NCBI GenBank assembly: GCA_007258455.2 | Contig: VDFB02195886.1 | Coordinates: 288,450-352,449, forward strand | Direction of reading: 5' to 3' | DNA from: Sequoia sempervirens | Taxonomy: Eukaryota > Streptophyta > Pinopsida > Cupressales > Cupressaceae | DNA length: 64,000 nucleotides | Shown here: piece after piece, positions 34,345 to 44,300 of the stretch | How the letters are laid out: the number at the start of each line of letters is the position of its first letter | Numbering within the stretch: position 1 is the stretch's first letter | The notes under the pieces: generated by a model | What the model saw: the letters and a program-made list of their open reading frames with translations, nothing else | Databases searched by the model: none | What the model was told of the DNA's origin: nothing | Program-made: the position numbers and the translations under genes

Positions 34345-37300
34345 AATTTGATGCTTTAAATAGTCAATTGGATGGTTTAGGAGTTAAATTAGATAATCTT
34401 AGATTAATTCATCTTATTCTTAAAAAGTGTCTTCCTAGACAATTTCAACAATTCATTACTAATATTCATGCTCAATTAGCTATTCCTTCTTTAGCTACTC
34501 AATTAACTTATGATATTTTTCGTGATTTATTAAGACAAGAAGAGGCTAAGTTAATTCAATTTGGTACTCTTAAGTCTAATGAACATGCTTTCTTATCTAA
34601 TCATAAGCAAAATTTTAAACCTCATTCTAAACAACAACATTATAATTCCAAACCTCATTATAATAATGGCAATGATCCTAGAAAGTTTAACTCTTCTAAG
34701 AAACCACATTGCACTTATTGTAATAAGGATGGTCATTGGCAAAATACTTGTTTTAAAAAGCAAAATGAGAAAAAGCCTATGAAGCAAAATAATCAACAAC
34801 AAAATAAACCTAATAATAATAAGTTTCAAAATAATGCAAATCAATCTAGACGTGCTTTTACTTGTAGTTCTAATGTTTCTCAACCTCTTGAATGGGTTAT
34901 TGATTCAGGTGCATCTCAACATGTTACTTCACATAAAGAAGTTTTTGAGTCTATGCAACCTGATATATCTAATGTTCCTCTTCAACTTGCTAATAATCAT
35001 ACTTGTAAAGTAGAAGCAATTGGAGATGTGAATGTTCCTAATGGTAAATTGCATGATGTTTTATATGTTCCTGAATTAAAGACTAACTTACTTTCAGTTG
35101 CTAAGCTTTGTCAAGATTATAAAATAGAATTTTACAAAGATATGTGCTATGTTATTGATCCAAAACAAAACAAGGTCATTGCTAATGCTAAATTAGACAA
35201 TGATAATTTGTTCAAATTTTATGAGTTTGCTCAATCTAGATGCTCTTTAATATCTACCATTGATTTCAATGTTTGGCATGAAAGACTTGGTCATATAAAT
35301 GCTAACAATATTGCTTTAATGCAAAAGCTTAATATGGTAGATGGATTGCCTAGTATTGTTCCATCTAAAATTGTATGCACAGGATGCATGAGTGGTAAGA
35401 TGCATAGGGAGCCCTTTCCACATGGTCAATCATGGAGGGCAACTCATAAGTTGCACCTAGTTCATAGTGACCTTTTGGGACCCATGGAGAATAACTCCAT
35501 CCAAGGATCAAGGTATGCACTTACTTTTGTTGATGATTTTTCTAGAAGAACTTGGATCTATTTTCTTCATAGTAAGGATCAAGTTCTTGATATATTTTCT
35601 GAATTTCATAAATTTGTTGAAAGGCAATCTGGTTTTAAACTTAAAATTCTTAGAACTGATAATGGAAAAGAATATGTGAACAATGCTTTTAATAGTTATT
35701 TGAAATCATTTGGTATTAAGCATGAGCTAACTATTCCCTATACACCTCAACAAAATGGTGTAGCGGAAAGGAAGCATAGAACTATTGTTGAAATGGCTAG
35801 ATGTATGTTACATGCTAAAAATATGTCTTATAAATTTTGGGCAGAAGCTATGTTTTGTGCTACTTACATTATCAATAGGACTCCTACTAAAGCTTTAAAG
35901 GATATAACTCCTGAAGAAGCTTGGTCTGGTAGGAAGCCCAATCTTAAGCATTTAAGGATTTTTGGTTCAATTGCTTATGTTCACAAACCTAAACAAAAGA
36001 GGCAAAAATTAGATGCTAAATCTTCTTATCATATTTTTGTTGGTTATGATGAACATTCTAAAGCTTATAGAGTTTATAATCCTCTTACTAACAAAGTTAA
36101 AGTTGCTAGAGATGTATGCATTGCTGAAAATGGTGTTCATGATTGTTCTAAAGTGCATAATATTGATTCTTCTCAAAATAAAGTTATTGTTGTGGAGGAT
36201 ACTCCTCAAGTTGAAACTCCTCTTAACCCTCCTAATGCATCTCTTACTCATAGTGATAGTGATGATGAAAATGTTGAAATTTCTCCTCATGATTCTTCTT
36301 CTAGTGATGATACTCCTACATCTAAAAGAATGCCAAAATGGTTTAAAAATTTGTTGCAAGAAAGTGAGGATTATTTAGCTAAAAATCCACCTAAAAGAAG
36401 AAAGGCAAATTATTGTAATCATGCTTTGATGTCTAACATTATGAATTCAAATGATCCTCAAACTTATGAACAAGCTAAAGATCAACCTCATTGGCAAAAG
36501 GCTATGCAAGAAGAATATGATACTTTAATTGCTAATAATACTTGGGATTTAGTTCCATTACCTCAAGGTAAGAATCTTGTTTCATGCAAATGGTTGTATA
36601 AAACTAAGGTTAATGCAAATAATGAAGTTAGCAAGTTTAAAGCTAGATTAGTTGCTAGGGGCTTTTCTCAAATTGAAGGCTTAGATTATAATGAAACTTT
36701 TGCTCCAGTAGCTAAGATGCCCACTATTAAATTAGTTCTTGCTTTAGCTTCTCATATGCATTGGCCTATTCATCAAATGGATGTTAAAAGTGCATTTTTA
36801 AATGGTGATTTACATGAAGAAATTTATATGTCTCAACCTTTGGGTTTCATTAAGGAAGGTAATGAAAATCTTGTTTGCAAATTGAAGAAATCAATATATG
36901 GTTTAAAGCAATCTCCTAGAGAATGGTATTCAAAGATCAATGCTTTCTTTTTATCTCAAGGTTTCATTAGAAGTAAAAATGATCCAAATTTATATATTAA
37001 GCATAGTGAAGATGATATTGTGATTATTATTTTATATGTTGATGATTTAATTATCACTTCTAGTTCTAACAATTTGATTAGTGATGTTAAGTCTCAACTC
37101 AATCAACAATTTCAAATGACTGATTTAGGCCTATTACATTATTTTTTGGGTATGCAAATTTGGCAAACACCTAAAGGTATTTTTCTTTCTCAACATAAAT
37201 ATGCTCAAGATCTCTTAGATAGATTTAAAATGAATGATGCAAAGTGTGTTTCTACTCCTTGTGAATTAGGAACTAAATTAATGGTTGATATGGAAACTCC

Positions 37301-37733
37301 TTTTGTTGATCCTACTTTATATAGGCAATTAGTAGGAAGTTTAAATTATCTAACTCTTACTAGACCTGATATTTCTTATAGTGTTGGATTGGTTTCTAGA
37401 TTTATGTCTAAACCACAACAAACTCATTTTAAAGTTGTAAAAAGAATTTTAAGATATGTTAAAGGCACTCTTAATCTTGGTCTCTTTTATGATGCAAATT
37501 GTGATTTTTCTTTAAAAGGTTATACTGATTCAGATTTAGGAGGTGATCCCAATGATGGGAGATCCACTTGTGGTTGTTGTTTCTTTGTTGGATCAGGTGC
37601 AATCTCATGGAATAGTAAGAAACAACAATCTACTTCTCTTTGTTCTACAAAAGCTGAATATAAAGGTTGTACAAATGCATCTAACGAGGCATTATGGTTA
37701 AGAAGATTACTTGAAGACTTGGGTCTACCTTAA
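34299..37733 (+). CDS. pol: Copia Gag C-terminus and Pol polyprotein (broken)
   Basis: About 1140 codons, with the first ATG at 34326; residues are counted from there. The CCHC zinc knuckle of Gag is at about 129-142 (CTYCNKDGHWQNTC). The aspartic protease motif is DSGA at 193-196. The integrase has its HHCC zinc finger at about 318-354 and the catalytic triad D382, D445, E481 with 35 residues between the last two (DD35E). The reverse transcriptase covers about 735-980 and has YVDD at 904-907. RNase H begins near 1065 (GYTDSDLGGD). A TAA at 37731-37733 cuts RNase H short of its end, where a Gln codon is expected (CAA to TAA), and the same frame continues for about 72 codons. Protease, integrase and reverse transcriptase appear complete, so only two lesions are visible in the whole element. 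Confidence 0.93.
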   Translation, partial: RFEVFDFKSMDEFLLKFDALNSQLDGLGVKLDNLRLIHLILKKCLPRQFQQFITNIHAQLAIPSLATQLTYDIFRDLLRQEEAKLIQFGTLKSNEHAFLSNHKQNFKPHSKQQHYNSKPHYNNGNDPRKFNSSKKPHCTYCNKDGHWQNTCFKKQNEKKPMKQNNQQQNKPNNNKFQNNANQSRRAFTCSSNVSQPLEWVIDSGASQHVTSHKEVFESMQPDISNVPLQLANNHTCKVEAIGDVNVPNGKLHDVLYVPELKTNLLSVAKLCQDYKIEFYKDMCYVIDPKQNKVIANAKLDNDNLFKFYEFAQSRCSLISTIDFNVWHERLGHINANNIALMQKLNMVDGLPSIVPSKIVCTGCMSGKMHREPFPHGQSWRATHKLHLVHSDLLGPMENNSIQGSRYALTFVDDFSRRTWIYFLHSKDQVLDIFSEFHKFVERQSGFKLKILRTDNGKEYVNNAFNSYLKSFGIKHELTIPYTPQQNGVAERKHRTIVEMARCMLHAKNMSYKFWAEAMFCATYIINRTPTKALKDITPEEAWSGRKPNLKHLRIFGSIAYVHKPKQKRQKLDAKSSYHIFVGYDEHSKAYRVYNPLTNKVKVARDVCIAENGVHDCSKVHNIDSSQNKVIVVEDTPQVETPLNPPNASLTHSDSDDENVEISPHDSSSSDDTPTSKRMPKWFKNLLQESEDYLAKNPPKRRKANYCNHALMSNIMNSNDPQTYEQAKDQPHWQKAMQEEYDTLIANNTWDLVPLPQGKNLVSCKWLYKTKVNANNEVSKFKARLVARGFSQIEGLDYNETFAPVAKMPTIKLVLALASHMHWPIHQMDVKSAFLNGDLHEEIYMSQPLGFIKEGNENLVCKLKKSIYGLKQSPREWYSKINAFFLSQGFIRSKNDPNLYIKHSEDDIVIIILYVDDLIITSSSNNLISDVKSQLNQQFQMTDLGLLHYFLGMQIWQTPKGIFLSQHKYAQDLLDRFKMNDAKCVSTPCELGTKLMVDMETPFVDPTLYRQLVGSLNYLTLTRPDISYSVGLVSRFMSKPQQTHFKVVKRILRYVKGTLNLGLFYDANCDFSLKGYTDSDLGGDPNDGRSTCGCCFFVGSGAISWNSKKQQSTSLCSTKAEYKGCTNASNEALWLRRLLEDLGLP

Positions 37734-37952
37734 AAGGATCCTACTCCTTTATATTGTGATAATCAAAGTGATATTGCTTTGGCAAAGAATCCAATTTTTC
37801 ATGCAAGGACCAAGCACATTGTTCTTCAACATCACTTCATTAGAGAGCAAATTGAAGACAAGCAAATTTCTCTTTTGTATTGTAAAGGTGAAGATCAAGT
37901 TGCAGATATTCTCACCAAAGCTCTTTGTAAAGATAAATTTCTTTCATTGTAA
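37734..37952 (+). pseudogene. RNase H C-terminal end after premature stop
   Basis: In the same frame as Pol, after the TAA, the reading continues KDPTPLYCDNQSDIALAKNP, then FHARTKHI and HHFIREQIEDKQI, then QVADILTKAL, and stops near 37950. These are the conserved last blocks of copia RNase H (CDN...A..A.NP..H.RTKHI......R). Their good preservation shows that the nonsense change is recent. Confidence 0.9.
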
Positions 37953-38007
37953 AAATCTTGGATTACAACCCATTGAAGGGTTTGATGTAACCTCCCAAGT
38001 AAAGCTT

Positions 38008-38014
38008 AAGGGGA
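38008..38014 (+). promoter_or_regulatory. Polypurine tract
   Basis: AAGGGGA directly before the 3' LTR TGTTAG. It would prime plus-strand DNA synthesis. Confidence 0.85.
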
Positions 38015-38545
38015 TGTTAGAAGATTAATCTTTACTTGGTAAAGGTTATTCTTTAATTGTAATTATTTATTAACTTGTGGAATATTCCAAAGGAATCCCT
38101 ACAAGTCTTTTGTCTTTTTTTGTCATCTCACACATGTGTGAGGATGGCTTATTTTAATTCCTTTATTAAGGAATATTTGTAACCACCTCCTTAAGAGGTG
38201 ACACTTTGCACACACATAGATGAATGGTGGCATTCATTGAGTTGGGAGTTACATTCTAACTCCTTATTCTCACCTCTACTTATTGAGGTGCCTCTCCTCT
38301 CATTCTTCAAGATTCATGCAAGCAAGCTAAGGCTGAAGCTCTCTCTCTTTGTATTATTCTTTAGGCATTTTGCCTCCATTCATAATATTGGGGTTTTTTC
38401 TTGTTTTTTCCCCTTAACAAATTCTTGTGTCTCTCTTGCTTTGGTGGTGCTTGGTTTGGCTACTTCAATCTATTTGGTAATCTCTTTCCTTCAAACAATT
38501 GCTCATTCATTAGTACTTTCCATTGCTCTTTTCTATTTCCTTTCA
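38015..38545 (+). repeat. 3' LTR of the copia element
   Basis: Matches the 5' LTR along its full length, with about six substitutions and several indels, including a 3-bp insertion in the CTCCTTATTCTCACC region. The palindrome is kept at 38127-38142. The 142-codon frame over this LTR is a shadow. Confidence 0.96.
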
Positions 38546-38550
38546 GATAC
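38546..38550. repeat. Target-site duplication, right (GATAC)
   Basis: Matches 32091-32095. The uninterrupted target would have read ATGATAG-GATAC-TAACAATG. Confidence 0.9.
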
Positions 38551-41384
38551 TAACAATGAAAAGTGCCGTATTTTCATTGCCCAAGGGATTTTGAGCATGG
38601 TTTGGCACATGTTTCAAGTGTTTTAATTGGTGGTTTGTTAAAAAGTAGCTATACGGTTTCTATTTTTTCTATTTTGACTATGCACTTACTAGAATAGTTT
38701 GTTTTCACTTGGAGCATCAAATTTATTGTCGAAAAATGTGATGACCATGTCAAATTCATTGAATCTAACCATATTCCTTAAAATACTGATTCCAACATTG
38801 TTCAAAATGTTTTTAGTGAATCTCCTACATTTTATGGTTGGATTGTGTGACATGACTAGTGAATAGTTTTAATGAAAAATTCTATGGTTATTTTCTTATA
38901 TTAGTTGGCATGTTTGTTGACCTCACCTTTGTCTTCATCATTGCAAAAAAATTCTATACAAAATTTATTATGGTGGTTTAGGCCACCAAACCCTAACCTC
39001 CATGTTATCTCCATGAGCACTATTTTAGTGGATTTTGTGTGTTTCATTGATCCAACACTCTAAACACATAATTAATTAATTATTTTAATAATTTCATGGT
39101 ATTTCTTAGTTTGATAGACCTTCAAATGATATTTTTAGTAGGGAATTGATGAGCATATTAGCTAGGGCATGACAAATCTCTACAACTCCAAATTCACACA
39201 TTTATTTCTTCGTGATTCATGACCCATTTTTTGAAGTATATATACATGTTATTCAATGAAAAAGGGTTGGTTGGTCATTTCATGTTTTCACAAAAAGTTT
39301 GTAAAATTTTCTAGGGTTTTGATAATTTCTAGTCGGTTTTCCATCAAGGCTTCACTCAAAACTTATAGAGAGATAGAACATGTTCTTTTAACAAGGTTCT
39401 ACATGTAATATAATCCTTGTAAAAAGATAGCATATATTTCCCTTTTTATGTACCCATGTAGATAGATAGCATATGTAGAACTGACTATAACTACTTGCAT
39501 GTATATTTCATAATACTTGTCACCTTTTATGCTTTTGACTTATGTGTCCATGTTCCCAGTCAAGATGTTGACACATGTGACTTTGAACATGTGTTGTGTT
39601 TTCATTATCACTTTTTCCCTTGTGATTTTTATCATTTATACTTTGGCCTTTTCATATTCCATATGCATTTTGATCTCCCTTAAATTTGTATCCATTCACC
39701 TTGTGCATCCTTACACTTTGGCCCTTTATTTATGTCATGTTTTTGTATATCACCTATTCTCATTTCATCTTATGTATTTAAATTTATGCTTTTGTTTCCC
39801 CAATTCATCTTATGTATTTAGATTTATGCAGTTGTGAATTCTCCAAAAAAATGCCTTGTGATTGTTGTCATAGCGCCAACACACATGAACCAACATATAT
39901 GATGTACACCACCACCTAAAACATCATTATCATATGTAAACCACTATGTTGTACCACAAAATTTGCAACTTCACTGCATTGCAATCAAATATGTAGACAA
40001 ACTCTTCATACAAGGACTCTATGTAGATGAATGTCACCCAAGTCCCAACATCATATTCCTCCCCATGAGTATGGAGATGAGGTTTCAATGTCCTTTGTCA
40101 GCCATTGTTGCTGTTGCAATGTATAATAGTTTAATCATAAGTTGTAGACTATGTTTATAAACATACCACAACATTAAGTGAAATCTTGGACAGTAGCCAT
40201 CAAAAAAAAAAATTACACATTGCTGATGACAATAATGAATAATCAGGTTGGTGTCAAATATGAGCACGATAAATGTTTTGGACTTCCCAACTAGATGTCA
40301 TAAATACAAGTGTGAATTGTTGTAGTGTGGCTCCATAGGAGCTTAGAAGTTAGTTTTGGTACTAAGTTTATTATAGTTGTTAGGCATCCCCATAACCCAA
40401 TCTCCATCCCCAAGAAAATTTCTCCATTCGAATATCATCCCAAGGATGGATTTTAGGGCTACATCTAGGTGTTCACATTTTGCTTTTTTGGATCCCTCCC
40501 GAAAAGGATGACAATAGCAAGTATGTGTTCCTCATTGCAACCAGGACTTGACCTTCAGGAAGACATTGCCAATATTTTTGGTTATAGAAAAAGGAAACTT
40601 CCATGAATAATTCATTTGAAAAATTATACTTTATGATCCACAATGTATTTATCATGTATCTGCATAATTATAGTAGCGTGTTAAGCAATGTATTTGCAAC
40701 ATATAGAAATAGGCATTTCCTGTGTACAGCCTTCAATTTCGTCCAATCACTTGATCAATCTTTTAAACCTTTAGGCATCAGGCTTGCACAATAAGCTCTA
40801 CAATTTCATCAAAAGCATGAACAATCAGTTCTCTATGTTCATGAGGAATCTCTTGTTTAAAGCTTTTACAGAACAATTTACAGTGCTTACTCTTATCCAT
40901 TGGTGCCCTCAGTTTCTCAGCTAATATACCCATCCTCTTCCATGAGTATAAAATACTGGCTACAAAATTTTTACTTGTAGTCTGTTATGGAGTCATCTTG
41001 TAAATAACTCTCAATCTCAATTGCAAACATTTTCTCTACATTGCAGCATTTGTATTGTGAATAAAAAGAATTTAGAAAAATATAATTTAGTGCACATGTG
41101 ACGTGTAGTTGTTTCCCTTCTATTTGATCGCCTTTGGAACAAACTTCGGAAATATCTTGAAAATTACATATTAGATCTGCCTACAAAAATTTTGAGATGA
41201 TTTTTCACTTCACAATTTAGTGTATTCATTCCCCTTTTGAGAACAAAAGGACCTTTCCGCTTTATATTGTATATATTTAAGTTGCTTTCTCATAGGTTTC
41301 TACCTCATTGCCAAGTCCAAGTAAACTAGGACTTGCCAATCCATCTGCAACAAGATGTTGATCCATCTATGCCAAGAGGAACTG
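38551..41384. other. No gene seen
   Basis: Mostly AT-rich DNA between the copia element and the kinase 3' end. A short duplication (TTCATCTTATGTATTTA twice, 39764-39830) was noticed. At 41310-41350 a copy of the kinase intron-1 repeat occurs (AAACTAGGACTTGCCAATCC), just downstream of the kinase stop codon. The kinase 3' untranslated region and poly(A) site should lie just below 41385 but no signal was fixed. Confidence 0.45.
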
Positions 41385-44300
41385 TTAACGGGAAAGCTTA
41401 TACTTGGGTATTATGTCATCTCCGTAATCAGGCATTTTGCTGTCTCCATCTAGATTCATTCCAACCACAGCCAGTGTGAGATGGTCGATGAGTGTTTCCT
41501 TCTCTTTCCTACGAACATGTTCTGCATTGAAGTTGAGCATTGCAAGTTGGGCATGTTGGAGGAGTTTGGAGTCTTCCTGACCTTGGAGAATCCTCAGAAT
41601 TTGACTCATGCACAATCTTCGTGACTCCATCGGGTGAAGGCAAACTGCTGCAGCTCGCATCAATCTTTCCACTTCTTTGTGCTTCTTCTTCTTCTTCTTA
41701 GCCTTATCGCATGATTTCAGCTGAGGATCTACTAACTTTTCTTTGGACATCTCCACATTAAGAAATGACCTTGCCTGTTACAGAAACAACCCCACTTCTT
41801 TCCTTGATTTTGAGTCCCAATGGAATACAGAAAGAATTGAGAGAAATTATATAAGATGTCCACATATGACCGATGTAGGTCAGTGGGACGGTAAAAGTGA
41901 CTCTAGGAAAATTCACCGCCAGCAATTCACTGATGGAAAATTCACCGTGAGAAAATTCACACCACTAGCAATTCACCGCCATGGAAAATTAACCGCCAAA
42001 AATTCATGCAATTAATTTTTCGCACGGTGAATTGTCATGGCGGTGAATTTTCCGCGGTGAATTGCTGGCGATGAATTTGCCGTATGCCGGTAAAACTATA
42101 CTAGCTTAGAATAGATAAGAGAAGTGCTCAGTACATCTCTAATGAGTTATAGAAGAAAACTAAAAAAAGTTGAAAATTTGAACTAACAAAGATAGCCTAC
42201 GGAGGAGGTTATCTTCTGCCCTGTAAGCAACTCCAGCAAAACCACCCCAAAAGCATAGATGTCAGTTTTCTCGGAGACCTTCCCATACTCAAAATATTCT
42301 GGAGCTAGATACCTGTAATGCAATCACATATTGATAGAAGTTACTGATTTAGATTGAATGACCTCTTCACATTTTAAGGGCACTGAAATATTGAATTAGA
42401 AAGAATGACATTTGTTAACTAAATAGTTTTTGTTTTACCCAAAAGTTCCTGACACTGTATTGCAGAAGAAGGGCACTGAAGGTCCCAGTGTTTGGGTTGC
42501 CAGCCCAAAATCGCACAACTGCACCACAATACATTAAAAAAATTATTTATTAGGTTATCTTTCAAGGAAATCAAGAAATAAGAGATATTGCAACCTTCTC
42601 ATATTCTGTATAACTAAAAAACTAGGATTGAATATTCAAAGACCTTACTGTTTACATTTTAGCAGAAACAAGATAGCACATTAGAAGAAGCATTATCTCA
42701 ATTTGCAACATGCAAACGAGCTACCGTGTCAAGCAATGATTGCAATTCAATACAAGGGTTGGCAACTTGGCACTATGATCATTGATGGCAGAATGATATC
42801 AGGACAGAATAGATTAAAAGATGGGAAATTGATAGGTTTGTCATGTAGACCACAATCTATGGGATACCAGGAAGGCTTACAGAATACTGGAGTTTCAGGA
42901 CACACAGCTTGCCAGCAAAATGATTCAGTTGAGTTTAATGGCATACTTTCCTCCACATTGTTTTATGATTCCAAATTTAGAATATGTTTTTTAGTAATTA
43001 GGAGTAAAGGGTGAGCTAGTGTAGGGTATAAATCTTGGAGATCCATAAATGGTTGAAAAAGAAGCAAAAACTGAGAGTATCAAAGAAAATATTTTATTGT
43101 AATTTTTTAGGTTCCTGGGAAAGTACTTTGTAACAATTTTTACATCAATATTTCAGATCACACTCCATGATCCATCATCTGGATAACTTAGACATATTTG
43201 CTGAAGTTATCCTGATGGAAAACTGAGTGTGATCCAAAGTACTAATGTAAAAGTTTGTACACATTCTTTTCCAAAAACCTTGAAAATTACACTCAAACAG
43301 ACCAGGAAAATCTAATGCTTTATAAATATTTTGGTTTTAGTGAACTTTCCTCAAGTGACACCTGAGTTCACAGTCTAGGACTGGGAATGTAATTTTTGCC
43401 ATTATGAATTCAAATCAAAGTTCTGATATATTTCAGCTGTCTTTTCAAATTTGTGATCTGAAACATAACATATACTATCTTTCTTAATTTTTTGCTTTTA
43501 GGATTGCATTGAAAGCTGCAGGTTGAGAATGGAGATACAAGTAGTCCTGCAAACTGTCTGATGTAGACTGAAAGCGGCTTGACAAATTCAAAGTGTGTCT
43601 GGTAAAAACAGAGCAATCAGTGGATGAGGGTCTTAGGAAAATATAGCATTCAGTGGAAGAGGGTATTAGAAAACAGAGCTCTGCATTAACTTGCCTGACA
43701 AAATGATTGTATTTGAGAATTAGTACAAAATAAGCCTTAAAGTAAAAGAGAAGCTCCGACATGATCTTTGAGGGAAGACAAGATTGTATCAACATTAGAT
43801 CATTCTATTGATCACCTAAACAGAGCAATATCCCCACAAGAATATCTTATGAAGCATACTCAGTTCAAGATGGTGTTACATATACTGTATACATATATAC
43901 ACGTAGGGCAAATGTTTTTGAGCAGTGAAAAACATGAGTATTGATACTTAATTATGGTACAGAGATAGCATTGGTGTAAATGGCAGCTAAGCTACTTTCA
44001 CTTTACATAATTTTTGTGTAGCATATGTTGTAACTGTAATTTAGCGGGTCTCCAAAGAAGGCAAATAATGACATTCATTTCAATTTCTATATTACCTTGG
44101 CTGTTTTCCTAGAGGATAGAAGAACATTGGAGGGTTTGATATCCCTGTGCACAACACACGTCTTGGTACCGTGATGCATGTAATGAACTGCCTTGGCAAT
44201 TCCTATGGCGACTCGAAGCCTTGTGGACCAGGACAGAGAGTCCTCTTTCTTATCTGCATGTTCCTAAAATGTTACCAAGCATATAAATCTTTTTGATAAT

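Larger units (their letters stand above)
32096..38545 (+). mobile_element. Complete Ty1/copia LTR retrotransposon
   Basis: A 6450-bp element with every structural part visible: target duplication GATAC on both sides (32091-32095, 38546-38550), LTRs of 530 and 531 bp with TGTTAG...TTTCA ends, a primer-binding site right after the 5' LTR, a leader, gag, then protease, integrase, reverse transcriptase and RNase H in that order, and a purine tract before the 3' LTR. Integrase before reverse transcriptase defines copia order. By eye the LTRs differ at about six substitutions and six short indels, so the insertion is fairly young in a slowly evolving genome. A frame change in gag and one nonsense codon in RNase H make it probably non-autonomous now. 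It sits about 2.8 kb downstream (3') of the minus-strand kinase gene's stop codon. Confidence 0.97.

Noticed and set aside
34561..36378. Several frames of 70-121 codons overlapping pol on both strands
   Set aside because: Shadows of the copia polyprotein, rich in Ile, Leu and Met, without domains.
38198..38626. 142-codon frame
   Set aside because: It covers the 3' LTR and flank. The corresponding sequence in the 5' LTR is not open in the same way, so it is not a gene.
42703..43014. 103-codon plus-strand frame in kinase intron 3
   Set aside because: No domain recognised, and located in an intron of the minus-strand gene. It cannot be excluded as a repeat fragment but is not supported as a gene.
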